64,000 nt of DNA, from assembly GCA_033239525.1 (NCBI GenBank), contig BSYO01000025.1, forward strand, positions 8,776,001 through 8,840,000, in the 5' to 3' direction. Position 1 is the stretch's first letter, and each line of letters begins with the position of its first letter. This stretch comes from Nepenthes gracilis (Eukaryota > Streptophyta > Magnoliopsida > Caryophyllales > Nepenthaceae). Shown in pieces: positions 31,956 to 44,640 of the stretch. Position numbers and translations under genes: made by a program. A model generated the notes under the pieces. That model worked only from the letters and a program-made list of their open reading frames with translations, did not search any database and was not told the origin of the DNA.

Positions 31956-33657
31956 ATGGCATCCGGTGTAAACGATATCCAATCCATCCTTACTTCTAAT
32001 GATGTCGAGCCCCTACATGCTCGGTATAGGATTTCAAGGTCGATGGTGTACCTATTGCCAGGTGTGGGTGGCAGAGCATCTTCCCCACCGGAAGGGTATA
32101 TCATAGTATACAAAATATATCTAAAAGGTGGCCTTCGCTATCCGATGGCACCAAAGTTGCATCTAATCATGGCGACCTTGGACGTTACTGTGGCAAGATT
32201 ACAACGCAATGTCATTCGCTACCTAGTTTCCTTGTGCATCTTCGCACTCCATCATGGCCTCGAGTTAAACATCACAGCCGTAAAACGTGATTCTTAGGTT
32301 TCACCATGGAGCAGATTGAATCTCGATCTCACCCTGTCTAAAGTTTAATTTGAACGGAGGAAACCCTAACTCAACAAAAAGGTGGAAGAATCGATACTTT
32401 TTCTTGTCGGTTCCTTCCGGATGAGATTTCTCCAACAAGTGGGTCTGTGTGAGAGCGTATTTTTCCACTAAGGTATTTGAGCACAAGAAGGATTCAGTAA
32501 AGGCGCTGACAGACCTTCTCTAGGCAAATGCTAGTATTTTTAATGAGAATAAGAAGAACTGCTGGTTGTTGTCTGAGTCCCTTATACGGGTGAATTAATA
32601 ACTACATTTGGAGGGGTCAGAAGAACCTCCTGTGCCGTCAGAACCAAAGAGGAAACCCAAGATAAACAGAGGCTGTTGCGCATCAATGAACCCTCAAACA
32701 AGGCACCTAAACATCAGGAGGCTTCAGCCAAGTCCTCTTCTTCTGACGACGATCAAACTACGATTGATTAGCTAGTGAGAGCAAAGAAGTCCTCAAAGTG
32801 GGCAGCCCCAGTTCTTTCTACTCCATCGGCCCAAGTTCCCGATGTCATCAGATCTTCTAAGGTGGGAGAGCTTTTTGCCCTTCCTGGTCCGACCGAGGGT
32901 GTGCAAGGGGTCAACACAGTAGATGAGCTAATCCCAGCGTATACACTAGCCTCCTTCAGGGCCTCAGTCATTGCTCCTTCTCCACACAAAGAGCTCGCGC
33001 CTGACCTTCTTGTTAATTTTACCCAAGAGGTTTCGACTAGATTTGCAGATGATGGGGCTGAGTAGGGTGAGACTGTGGTGGTCGATGAGGGTCCTCCCTC
33101 CGATATCTTGGAACTAGAGGCCCAAGGAGAGGATGAGGCTAAAGAAGTTATGGGTGTGACTGAAGTGCCCGGATCTAAGCCCCCTGCATCCGAGTTCCAA
33201 GAAGAAGTCTTAGCTGAAGGAGCTATTGAGGTGACTTAGGTAGCCAGTGCAGAGCACCCAGAATTTGAGGTCCAAGAGGTTTTGGAGGCTCGAAGAAGTG
33301 ATCATCCCACAGGGAGCTCATCCTTTCTTGAGATAACGGTCAAGCATTTTCTGAGTTCCTTCCTTGCTTTTGTTATTTTTAATTTGTTTTCCTTTTGCAG
33401 CTGCATGGGTTGGTCCACCAACTTGTCTCCACAACCGCCTGTCCCAAAATTAAGTTGAGATGGAGAAGTTTAGAGTTATGGAGGAGCATGTTTCTCGTAT
33501 CAAACGTGAGCTGTTCGAGACCAAGCAGAAATACGCTTTTCTTCATAACCAAAACTTTCGACTTGAAAATGAGCTTAGATCCTCCATCAGTCCAGATGAC
33601 ATCAGGCAAGTGATTAAGTATGAGTATTGGAGTGGCATTGACTTTGTTGGCACATAA
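31956..33657 (+). pseudogene. Antisense extra ORF of TatB, with an intron
   Basis: Runs opposite to TatB. The ATG at 31956 (MASGVNDIQSILTSNDVEPL) aligns with the TatA start, followed by PLHARYRISRSMVYLLPGVG and SSPPEGYIIVYKIYLKGGLR, clearly homologous to TatA (RAFSPPARHVTIYEAHLRSV). The frame stops at 32297; RWKNRYFFLS (near 32380) matches TatA WKNRFFFVC. A low-complexity acidic middle (32775-33338) has stops at 33063 and 33237. A GT-AG intron (33339-33400, 62 bp, acceptor CCTTTTGCAG) sits at the same place and in the same phase as in TatA. A coiled-coil end follows (MEKFRVMEEHVSRIKREL ... LHNQNFRLENELRSS) after one frameshift. Function unknown; dead copy. Confidence 0.72.
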
Positions 33658-34420
33658 TAAAGATGGTGGCTCCAAATATTTCAATTTCTATATTTCATTC
33701 GAGAAACGCCAAAACCTGACATCAATCTGAAATGTTGTACCGTCCCAGGATGATGAGGAGTCTTGGGAGCCTTTGTCAAAAACCTTGCATCCTCACGACC
33801 ATCCTCCTTTGGAATAAAATATTGTTTCATGTATCTTAATATTTTTTTTTGTAAAGGACTAAACTCAAGCTGTGACAATCGTGCATATATATATAACTTA
33901 AGTCGTCGTCTAAGCGTTGCTACCGGTACTCGGCCCTACCAGAGGGTATCATAGCTTTGACGCGTCTGGTCTAAGTTATTGGACCATAGTCTGCTGATAA
34001 TACTATCTCCTTTGACTGGAGGTCTATGCACGAGTGCTTAAGGAAGCCCCATAAGTTTTTAACCTTCAGCCTCATGAGAGCCGCTTGGTATTGTGACCAA
34101 GTTTTAAAATCCGTCCTCATTAGGGCTACTCGATAACATGATCGTGTTTTGTTAATTACCAAATGATAGCTCGAGGGATAGGTGAAGGGACCTCACCTCA
34201 CTTAGGGATAGCCTAGGTCTTACAATTTTATGGGATGACAAATAAGTATTCATATGAGTAATTAAGAACACATCAACAATTATTTTATTAACTAAATGTA
34301 GCACGCTTTGCAACCAGTCTAGATGATGCATGCTAACTTTACCAAGATTCTATACACAGCTACTGATAGTACTTTGGGTGAGAAGCATTCCAAGTCCAAG
34401 GGACAAGCTTACTATTTTGG
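33658..34420. other. TatB region between pol and antisense ORF
   Basis: Non-coding. On the minus strand it contains the 20-bp block shared with TatA (34219-34200) and, before it, decayed splice-like sites. The tandem hairpin repeat of TatA is not clearly preserved here. Confidence 0.55.
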
Positions 34421-34796
34421 GTGCACAACTTATACGTCCTACTTCAGAGAATGACTGAAATAAGGAAAGACCCCTCCCAATGAGGTAAGAGCTTGTTCTT
34501 GTCGGTATTCTTGCCGATCACCTCTATGCTCCACAAGACTAAGTTTCCCACTTTGAACTGGCATGCTTTCACCTTTTTATTGTAGTTCCATGTGACCCGT
34601 TACTAGTAGGCCATCGTCCAAAAACCTGCCACATCCTAGGCTTTTCTAAGTAGATCAAGACGTTCCCGGAGTCTCTAAGAGTTGTTGAGTGGATCAAAAT
34701 ATTTGACCCAAACGTTAGACAGTCAAACCTCTATTAGAATGACGGTCTCGGTAACATAGCACAGGCTGAAGGGCATCTCGCGGTAAGGTACCGATT
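34421..34796 (-). pseudogene. pol: TatB integrase C-terminus
   Basis: On the minus strand the segment starts within PYREMPFSLCYVTETVI, the continuation of the integrase core interrupted at 44065. It proceeds through YFDPLNN and KVKACQFKVGNLVLWSIEV to NKLLPHWEGSFLISVI, with several stops. Corresponding TatA residues are DTPFSLCYETEAV ... GDLVLWSIEAT. The break marks where Tekay4 entered. Confidence 0.75.
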
Positions 34797-37422
34797 TGTA
34801 AAATATAATAAAGATAAGTAATTAAGTTAAAATAAGTAAACCGTGGTCAAAGGACATGGGAGGAATCGGATTGAAAAGCCTAAAGATCCAAAAATGGCAA
34901 AATCAAGAACCAAAGTTGTAAACCATGAAATGTTAATCCGAAAATCAGATTTTGGGTTTTAAATTAGGATAATCACGACTTATTAAGTTTATATAATCAA
35001 AATTAGGGTCCAAGGATGTGAAGAATTTGGTTAGAATAGTCAAAACGAGTCCCAGACGGTGCGAAAATGAAGTAGGCTTGTTGCAAGCTTAACTCGGGCC
35101 TACCCGAGCCCAACCCACGCCTGACTTGCGCCAGAGGTGCCACCTAGGCATAAAAACAGAACATGTCACCTAAGGAGTTCCCGAGGCATGCCCAGGGTAC
35201 ATTTAACAAAAGTGCTCACCCGAGGAGCGTCCGATGAGCACTCGAGCACATCCCTTTGTGTGTCTTGGAGCATGATGGGCACTCGAGCGGCGCTCGAGCC
35301 CCAACATACATATAAAGACACGAGGGGGTTTTGCCCATTGTGTTTTTACGCAGAGAAGAAAGAGAGGGAGAGAGAGGGCGCGGAGAAGAGAGAGAGAAGC
35401 AGCAAACGAAGGTCTTTGAGTCTGATTCGAGTGTTAAGTTAGTTGGAGAAATCGTAGATTAGATTAAGGCAAGTACACCCATATCATTTTTTTTTTGTCC
35501 TTTTTGAATTTTGATCGATTTTCTTCGGATATTATTGTCCCATACCCGACCAATGCAGGTATTTATGACTCCCCTGCCTTAATTATGTATATATATGAAT
35601 TTCATGTTCTAATTTGTGGATTGAGACCGATTTTCAAACCAAAACCCTAACCATGCATCGGGATGAATTCGGCTTTCAATTTTTGGGATTTTTACATAAA
35701 TTGGGACTAGGATATCGTTACACATATCCTATACAAGTTAATTTATCAATTAGGTTTCCAATTTGGTAGTTTTATGTGTATTTTCATTCATTGAAACTCT
35801 AGAATGCGCCCGAACCTCGTTTAATCATTTATTCTGAGTTTTATGCATAGATTGACTTAAGATTATGATTACCGATGTCTTGAATTTGTTAATTTATCCA
35901 ATAAATGCCCGAATTTTTTAGAATCATCTGATATGCATAATTGGGTACTGTTCACGCGCAAAGTTACTATTCACCCGAGGCTTTTAAGAAATTTTGCATG
36001 ATAACACACGGTTCAATTGTTAATAAAGTTGCATAAATATTTACATATGTTAAATTGTGAAATTCAAAAAAATGTTTTTGTTAAGAAATTATGAAGATAA
36101 TCATTATCAGGAAGCCTTAAAATCAAATTGGGCTTACAGTAGTAAGAATTTTTACCTTTCTTATGTTATATAATGCTTATGCATAAAGGTTAAGTCACAA
36201 GAAGATTTCAATTCAAAAGAAAGGTAAAAATCGTATAAGTATTCGAAGAAAATTCACAAATCGTAATATGAATAAATTGTTCTCCTAAATAGATAAATTG
36301 TGATGAAAGAAGTGTGGTGGACTTTTCCTCAAAAGAATAAGAAATTATGAAATTAGGACAATGGATTATGTTACAGAGGGTAATATCACTTGACATGACA
36401 TGGGTATTATAGTAGAGACTCAAGGATTACACTGACTATGTATCCTGACCGTTTATTAGAACGGGTGATACTCTTGGCAAACATTAAGATATTACTGTGG
36501 GAGGATGAGGACTGCCCCTTGGTCCCGGGGGTACTTGTGGGGATATAGATGATGGTCGAGTAATTGAAGACCTAAAATACAGCCGATATGATAAATGATG
36601 GCCGAGTAGCTGCAGCCTAAAAGGTAGCCGATGCTTTGGAATGTGTAGCCTAATATATTTCTTTTCTCGTTCTTTCGTATCTTTAACTAGTAAGATTTAT
36701 AGGCTCTGGTCTGCCAAGATGAATATTTATACATGAATAAATTTACATCCCCAAAAAGAAGGAAAGATAAACATGAGGAGCCAACTGTATTCCAAAGGTA
36801 CATTCGATCATGTTTATATTTGCTCATCCTCATTATTATCGTATACATCTCTTCTGCTTTAGTTTGTATGTATTATTATTGTCCTCACTTATATTGCATT
36901 TGTTAATCATTTGGCTCACCCTTACTGCCTCTCTTTACCTCCAAATTAGCACAGGCCTATTATACCCGATGGGACGGAGTGGAGACTAGAAGTGGACCAA
37001 ACTCTAAGCTTGAAAGATTATATCGAAGACTTATATTTTGTAGTTTTACTTAATTTCCGATAATTGTATATGTTTGAATTTCAATTGGGCTTATTAATGT
37101 ATATTATACATAAGACTGATGATCATATAGTTTACTTTTCGTTGTATTTGGATTTATCTATACTTTCACAGAGTATTATAATTTGCACCATGTACCTAGT
37201 GACATCTCTCTTTTGCCAATATTGTGTTTAGATATACAACGTTGGGGCCACGAATAAATTATGGTAATTGGATCCAGTGTGATGTTATATGTTGTCGAAT
37301 TTTGGGATTATTGAATGTATTATGTTGGTATAGGAGATTGTATAGGTTTTTATATTGACAGATATTCGTATTACAGATAAAATTCTACTAGATTTTTGGC
37401 AGAAAAATACGGTCCATCACTA
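34797..37422 (+). repeat. Tekay4 LTR, copy 1
   Basis: Parallels 40458-43081 throughout. TATA box ACATATAAAGACA is near 35308-35320, preceded by CTCGAG-rich motifs. The typical motif TTTGGCTCACCCTTACTG is near 36910. Confidence 0.82.
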
Positions 37423-40400
37423 TTAGTATCAAAGAGAATAGATGCCTTTGGTTTGATTTGAATCATATGCAAAAGTTTAGGATAGATTAAAATTGATTGG
37501 ATAAGTAGATGTAAGTATAGGACAATTAAGTTAGATTGGATAGTTCTAGTTATCCTGGTTGGCTAGCTTAGGCTTAAACTAAGTTGGAGTTAGAGAATGA
37601 GTTCGATTGTCTACCTTATAAAGTCTTAGTTAGTGTCTGAAGCACGACCTCACCCGTGATGTTTGATAGGATATTAGTAACTGCAATAGCTCATAAACGA
37701 AAGTCTATTCGTGATAGTGGTCAACCGCGAGGTCGAGAGGAGAAGTTATATGAAGGCGCCCTAAGGTTAGAATGTGATGGGTGTCAATTTAGTACTTGAG
37801 TTAATCAATATAGATTCGAGACCTAGGTTAATCGATTTTGGTTTGAAATTTAGGCTTAATCGGCTTTGGGTTGAGGTTCTAAAGCTAGTAATTTGCTAAG
37901 AATGGATGTTTGAATAAGATGATCAAGTATGATGGATAGGGTGAAATTGATGACTTGAGGTTAATATAACTTAGAGTCAATTCTAGTGTAAAGAAAATTC
38001 AAGGGTTTGGATTCATAATTGATTTAGTGATGTTTAAGTGCCTAAACATTTAGGTAGCTTGAATCCCATAGGGGTTGAGATATGGATCCTAAGAATTAAC
38101 ATGATGTCGCGGTCATGTATTGTTTGGAAGAAGATAAGGTAATATTGTCTCACGTAAAATAGAAGGTAAAGTTGACCTTGGGTAGTTGACATGAAAAGAG
38201 TCATGGATGCTCTATGGATGAATATTTTACTTTGATGGGACTTTTGTGAGTATGTTTCAATCGTGGACAGTTCAGCCACATAATTAAGAATTGTCCTTAT
38301 CCCATGGGTCGAGTGGTAAGGTGCCCAGTACCTTAATTCGAGGCTTCACGGTGATGGTACAAAGTATAAAAGTGTCGTCCATCGTGGCGGGAGATAAGGT
38401 TTTCGGATCTTGATGTTTCGATATATGTGTTACTTGGGATCCAGAATCTATGTTTTATTAGTATTTTCTAAGCTTATTCGTTTATCTGAGGATCGTAGGC
38501 CTTATACTAGTTGTATCAAAGTCTATAACATTTTTTCGGATTTGTAGATATGACTGATTGGGCTTATTCAATTGCCTTGTGGCACTAAGGCTTAATATGA
38601 TATTGAAGATGTCTTGATTGGTGAGTTGCTATGCTAGTACGAATTGTGGCGGTAGGATATGATACTTGCCATCAAGTTGTGAAATTTTAAATATGAAGCA
38701 TAGTTGATGAAGTGGCAACAAACTAGTATTATTTTGCCTACAAGTCGCTCAATGAACATAAGTGCCAAGTTTAGTTAGCACGCAAGACCACACTTGGGCG
38801 TTATTTTGTGGTCACTAAGGAGATTAGGTAGTGTAAGTGTTTGAGGATGTTTTTTAGAGAAAATGGTCAGCCTAAATCATCTCCTGATCATTAAATTGAT
38901 GGTTGTTTTGGAGTTGTGTCAGGATTGTCACCAAATTTTAAGAACTTTATAATGAACTGATGAGGCATCGATTGAGTATTTTATCGTGGGGGTGTTTCAG
39001 TACTTTTGGGATGGCCTCATTGATAAATTCTTAGAATTAATGGGATGTGTGAACCTTACTTGAGGATCATTTCATGGATTACAAAAGACGGTTAGTCATG
39101 TGCTCAACTATGATAGGAATGTAAGTTTGAATAGGAGAAGTGTTCTATTGGACATATGGTTTCTCCTATAGTATGAATGTGATTCCTTAGAATTGGGAGC
39201 GATAGCTTATCCGGGAAGGATTGATTGATGTCTCGAAGGTGTAAGGTTTTCTTGGGCCTAGTTGAATTCGGAAGGGTAATCTGATATGTACTTCTCAAAG
39301 ATTGCAGTGCCATGAGGCATTTGGCTTAGAGACGACCATTATCCATCGAAATGGGTCATGTGAGAGTAGTCTTCGAGGGATTAAGGATTAGTTGTCGACC
39401 TTATTGTTTGGGTTGACTCCTGATGGGTCTAGTAAGTTACAGAAGGATGTGATCCTTTTGAGAAAGTTCTTAGATTGTGTTTCTTGTGACTTATATGAGT
39501 GATTGCCCTAGTTTAACAGGATGTAAAGCCTATGAGCAGAATTACCCCACCCATAGTTTAGGGGTAGCTATTAAAGTCCTTACTTTGAGGATTGATAAGT
39601 ATCACTTGTGGATATAGCCGTTATTTAAATGATCCTAAATGGCTGTGAGGTTGTCTCCCAGGGAGAGATGACCATGCGATCGTGCAAACAAGTTAATTTA
39701 CTTAAGGACTAGAGGTGTATTTCGGTGTCCTTCAAGGAAGGTGAACAGTATTGCTAATAATCGGACGCCAGAAATTTTCAGTTGGGATATATCTTGATGC
39801 TCAATAGGAGATAATTTTAGGTTGAATCTCGAGTAACTCCTAATATCTAAACGAATAGGGGGTGCTCTGCCCCAGGTTTTAGAAGGAAGAGTTACCTTCT
39901 AAGTAGTGAGGTCATAGAATTATGAGATAAAAAGTCCTCACCGTTTTAGTTTCAGGGATGTTGGGGCGGCAAGAATTATAGTACTGTTTGGGTAATTGTG
40001 GATTTGGCTGGCAGAGATGGCCCACTTGTTATGAATTTGTGCGATATGACCGAAATCTGTGAGTTGGCTTGTTGGTATGCAAACAAGATAAAAGATTTGG
40101 GTAAGTATTCAAGTTCGAGGCTTTTAAGTGATTGCTCAATTGCGCCACCTAGGTTAATTGTAATCTAGAGATTTTGGACCCTGTTTTAGTTGTATCAATA
40201 TCCTTAGGTTTATAATTGCCAAGTAACCTAGGACTCTGATATAAATCAATGGACACAAATTGTAAGAGAATTCTTAGTATCTTGATATATGGTTAATCAA
40301 AGTAGCGCAGCGGGACTATGTAGGCCCACGGTCCATAGATTTCAAGATAAAGTTGAGGTTTTAAGTGAATAATCGTTTTGGGGTTTAGGATGAATCGTAA

Positions 40401-40457
40401 GTCTGAGATTCGTTAAATTTTAAGGATAAAATGGGGGAAAATTATAAGGTACTAGTT
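37423..40457 (+). pseudogene. gag-pol: Decayed gag-pol interior of Tekay4
   Basis: No frame longer than about 80 codons, but remnants appear in chromovirus order on the plus strand. They are a gag zinc knuckle (GQFSHIIKNCP, near 38262), an RT connection piece (KVFLGLVEFG near 39240), RNase H (QNYPTHSLGVAIKVLTLRID near 39540) and an integrase piece (TVWVIVDLAGRDGPLVMN near 39985). At 3.0 kb it is much shorter than the 4.4 kb of Tekay1, so large internal deletions accompany the many stops. Identification rests on several weak matches that agree in order. Confidence 0.6.
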
Positions 40458-43081
40458 TCCAAAATATAATAAAAATGAGTAATTAAGTTAAAATAAGTGA
40501 ATCGAAGTCAAAAGACATGGGAGAAATTGAATTGAAAAGCCTAAAGATTCGGAATTGGCAAAACCAGGAACCGAAGTTGTAAACCGTAAAATGTTAATCC
40601 AAAAATAAGATTTTGGGTTTTAAATTAGGATAATCATGATTTATTAAACTTATATAATCAAAATTAGGGTCTAAGGATATGAAGAGTTTGGTTAGAAAGG
40701 TCGAAAAGGGTCCCGAACAGTGTGAAAACGAAGTAGGCTTGCTGCAGGCTTAACGTGGGCCTAACTGGCACCCGACTCACGTCCGACCTATGCCCAAGGC
40801 ACCACCCGGGCGTAAAAAAAGAACATGTCGCCCGAGGAGCATCTAAATCATGCTGGGGCACGTTTAACAAAATTGCTTTCCGGAGGAGCACCTGATGGGC
40901 GCTCGAGCGTGTCCCTTTGAGTGTCTTGGTGCTCAATGAGTTCTCGTGCGGCGCTCGAGTGTCAATGCGCGTATAAAGATGCATGCGGGTTTTGCCTGTT
41001 GTGTTTCTATGTGAAGAAGAAAGAGAGGGAGAGAGAGAGGGCGCGGAGAAGAGAGAGAGGGGGAGCAAACGGAAGTTTTCGAGTTCGATTCCGACATCGA
41101 GCTAGTTGGAGAAATCATAGATCGGGTCGAGGTAAATATACTCATATCTTTTTCTTCCGTTCTTTTTGATTTTTGATTGATTCTCTTCAGGTATTATTAT
41201 CCCGATACCTGATCCATGTAGGTATTTATGATTCACATGCCTTAATTATGCATATATATGAATATCATGTTCTAATTTGTGGATTGAGATCGATTTTTAC
41301 ACTGGAACCCTGACCATGCACCCGGATGAATTTGACCTCCGTTTTTGGGACTTTTGCATAAATTGGGATTAGGATATCATTACACATATCCTATACAAGT
41401 TAATTTATCGATTGGGTATCCAATTTGGTAGTTTTATGTATATTTTCGTTCGTTAGAACCCTAGGATGTGCCCGGACCTCATTTAAGCATTTATTCTGAG
41501 TTTTATGCATAAATTGACTGAAGATTATGATTGCCGATGTCTTGAATTTGATAATTTATCCATTAAATGCCCAAATTTTTTAGAATCATCCAATATGCAT
41601 AACCGGGTACTGTTCACGCGCAAAGTAACTGTTTTCCCAAGGCTTTTAAGAAATTTTGCATGATTACACATGGTTCAATTGTTAATTAAATTGCATAAAT
41701 ATTTTCATATGTTAAATTGTGAAATCTGAAAAATATTATTGTTAAGAAATTATAAAAATAATCATAATCCGAAAGCCCTAAAGTCAAATTGGGCATATGG
41801 CTGTAAGAATTTCCACCTTTCTTATGTTATATGATGCTTATGCATAACAGTTAAGTCGTGAGAAGATTTAAATTCGAAAGAAACATAAAAGTTCTACAAG
41901 TATTTGGTGAAAAATCCACAAATTGTTATATGAATGAATTGCTCTCCCAGATGGAGAAATTATGATGAAAGAAATATGGTGGACTTTTCCTCAAAAGATT
42001 AAGAAATTATGAAATTATGACCATGGATTATATTACGGATGATAATATCCCTTGGCATAACATGGATATCATAGCAGATATTCAATTATTACACTGGCCA
42101 TGTATCCTAGCCGCTTATTGGAGCAGGTGATACTCTTAACAAACCTTAATATATTACTATGAAATGACGAGGATTGCCCCTTGGTCCCGAGGATACATGT
42201 GGGGACATAGATGATTGCTGAGTAACTGTAAACCTAAAATGCAGCCGATATGATAAATGATAGACGAGTAGCTAGAAGCCTAAAATGTAGCCAATACTTT
42301 AGAATGTGTACTTTAACATATTCCTTTTCTCATCCTCCCGCACCTTTAGCTAGTAAGGTTTATTAGCCCTGGTCCACAAAGATGAATAATTATGCATGAA
42401 TAAATTTACATCCCTGAAAAGAAGAAAAGATAAAACATGAGGAGTCAACTGTATTCCAAAAGTACATTCGATCATGTTTATATTTGCTCATCCTCATTAT
42501 GATCGCATACCTCTCTTATACTTTATTTTGTATGTATTATTATTGTCCTTGTTTATATTGCACTTGTTAAGCATTTGGTTCACCATTACTGTCTCTCCTT
42601 GCCTCCAAACTAGTACAAGTCTATTATACCCAATGAGACGGAGTAGAGACTAAAAGTGGACTAGAGCTTGAAAGGTTATATAGAAAACTTATATTTTGTA
42701 GTTTTACTTAATTACGAATAATTGTATATGTTTGAATTTCAATTGGGCTTATTAATATATATTATACATAAGACTAGTAATCAAATAGTTTACTTTCCGC
42801 TATATCTAGATTTATCTTTGCTTCCGCAAAGTATTATTGTTTGTAACAGGTACCTAGTGACATCTCTCTTTGGCCAATATTGTGCTTAGATACACAGTGT
42901 TGGGCCACGAATAAATTGTGACAATTGGATCCTATGTGAGGTTGTTGTATGTTGTCAGATTTTGAAATTATTGAATGTATTATATTGGTACAGAAGATTG
43001 TACAGATTTTTATATTTGCAGATGCCCATATTATAGACGAAACTCTATTAGATTTTTGACAGTAAAATACATTCTGTCACA
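40458..43081 (+). repeat. Tekay4 LTR, copy 2
   Basis: Ends ATTCTGTCACA, followed by PBS-like TTGATATCATAGAG. TATA-like GTATAAAGATG is at 40971. Despite its middle position it is followed by a primer-binding site and a gag start (MAHRRRSIRGSGRPRGRE near 43350), i.e. it behaves as a 5' LTR. Confidence 0.8.
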
Positions 43082-43582
43082 TTTGATATCATAGAGAATA
43101 AATACCTTTGGTTTGATTTGAATCATATGCAGAAGTTTATGATAGATTAAGATTGATTGGATAAAAAGATGTAGGTATAGGACAATTAAGTTAGATTAGA
43201 TAGTTCTAGTTATCCTAGTTTACTACCTTAGGCTTGAACTAAGTTAGCGTTAGAGAATGAGTTTGATTGTCTACCTTATGAAGTCCTAGTTAGTGTTTAA
43301 AACGCAACCTAATCCGTATTGTTTGATAGGATATTAGTAACCGTAATGGCTCATAGACGAAGGTCTATTCGTGGTAGTGGTCGACCACGAGGTCGAGAGT
43401 AGTTATATGGAGGTGCCCTAAGGTTAGAATGCGTTGTGTGCCGATTTAGTGCCTGAGTTGATCGATATTGATTCGAGGCCTAGGTTAATCGATTTTGATT
43501 CGAAATTTAGGCTTGATCGGCTTTGGATTCGAAATTGATTTAGTGATGTTTAAGTGCCTAAACATTTGGGTAGCTCGGATCC
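43082..43582 (+). pseudogene. gag: Truncated second Tekay4 interior
   Basis: Parallels 37423 to about 38065 with an internal deletion of about 140 bp, up to CTAAACATTTGGGTAGCT. Contains the gag start MAHRRRSIRGSG, then a stop. It joins abruptly to LTR sequence at about 43583. Confidence 0.65.
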
Positions 43583-44064
43583 AGATTAGTACATGCCTAT
43601 TATACCCGATGGGACGGAGTGGAGATTAGACATGGACTAGACTCTGAACTTGAAAAGTTATATCGAAGACTTATATTTTGTAGTTTTGCTTAATTATGGA
43701 TAATTTTATATGTTTACATTTCAATTGGGCTTAGTAATGTATATTATACATAAGACTGATGATCAAATAGTTTACTTTTCGCTGTATTTGGATTTATCTA
43801 TACTTCCGTAAAGTATTATGGTTTGTAACAGGTACCTAGTGGTATCACTCTTTGGCCAATATTGTATTTAGATACACAGCGTTGGGGCCACGAATTAATT
43901 ATGGCAATTGGATCATGTGTGAGGATGTTGTATGTTGTTGGATTTTTGGATTATTGAATGTATTATGTTAGTACAAGAGATTATATAGATTTTTATATTG
44001 ACGGATATTCGTATTACAGACGAAATTCTGCCAAATTTTCGGCAGTAAAACACAGTTCGTCATA
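43583..44064 (+). repeat. Tekay4 LTR, copy 3 (3' end only)
   Basis: Begins within TAGTACATGCCTATTATACC (compare 36948 and 42612) and ends GTTCGTCATA at 44064. TatB integrase resumes at 44065. Confidence 0.75.
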
Positions 44065-44640
44065 GACCAGCTTTCTAGGAGTCGTCTAGTTGGACCATAA
44101 TACAGATGGCAGTTTGTCTACCCACGAGCCCCCAATGTCTTCCAGCTTCGTTTTTAACCCATGAAGTAGTGTGTAGTTAGTCACCTCCACTTGTCTATTG
44201 GATTGAGGGTAGGCATTTGAAGCATGAACTAATCTTATCTTCAAGCTTGCACAATACTTAGTAAACCGCTTCCCATTGAATTGGGTCTAATTATGGATCA
44301 CTGTAACCTCTGAAACACCGAACCTACACACAATACTCTGACGGACGAATTTTGTTGCATTCTGCTCAGTGATCCGTGCTAGAGGGACGGCCTCGATCCA
44401 CTTCATGAAATAGTTAACCCCGACAATCACAAATTTTCTTTGTACGGATGCAATAGGCTCGGGTCCGAGGATATTGAGCCTCATTATGCGAATGGCTAGG
44501 GCGACAGTAGGGCTTGGAGATCTTTATGCCGTTATTAGGTGACGTTCCTATGGATCTGGAAATTCTCGTATTTTCGTATGAAATCCATGGCATTATACTT
44601 CATGGTGGGCCAGTAGTAACCTTATTGCATGAGTTTGAAA
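44065..44640 (-). pseudogene. pol: TatB integrase, zinc-binding and catalytic part
   Basis: From 44640 on the minus strand: RLNILGPEPIASVQRKFVIV, KWIEAVPLARITEQNATKFV and FGVSEVTVIHN, a stop, then QFNGKRFTKYC, LVHASNAYPQSNRQVEVTN and LHGLKTKLEDIGGSWVDKL. This matches the TatA integrase residue for residue in most places. The reading is cut at 44065 by Tekay4 and resumes at 34796. Catalytic Asp of the first motif reads Asn (LNILGP versus LDILGP in TatA). Confidence 0.82.

Larger units (their letters stand above)
34797..44064 (+). mobile_element. Chromovirus Tekay4 with three LTR copies, inserted in TatB integrase
   Basis: Order: LTR 34797-37422, PBS-like TTAGTATCAAAGA, decayed interior 37423-40457, second LTR 40458-43081, PBS-like TTGATATCATAGA, short interior remnant 43082-43582, third LTR (3' end only) 43583-44064. 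The two full LTRs are 2.6 kb. The TatB integrase reads up to each side of it, proving insertion there. I could not define a clean TSD. Confidence 0.78.

Noticed and set aside
35137..35442. 101-residue frame, similar one at 40921-41169
   Set aside because: Both fall in the same part of duplicated Tekay4 LTRs near the TATA box; the frames differ between copies, so not conserved coding.
38285..38350. tRNA-like A/B box candidate (GTCGAGTGGTAAGG ... AATTCGAGGC), also AGGTTCGAGCCC near 59832
   Set aside because: No clear tRNA fold and no SINE tail or TSD seen; the first lies within decayed gag-pol.
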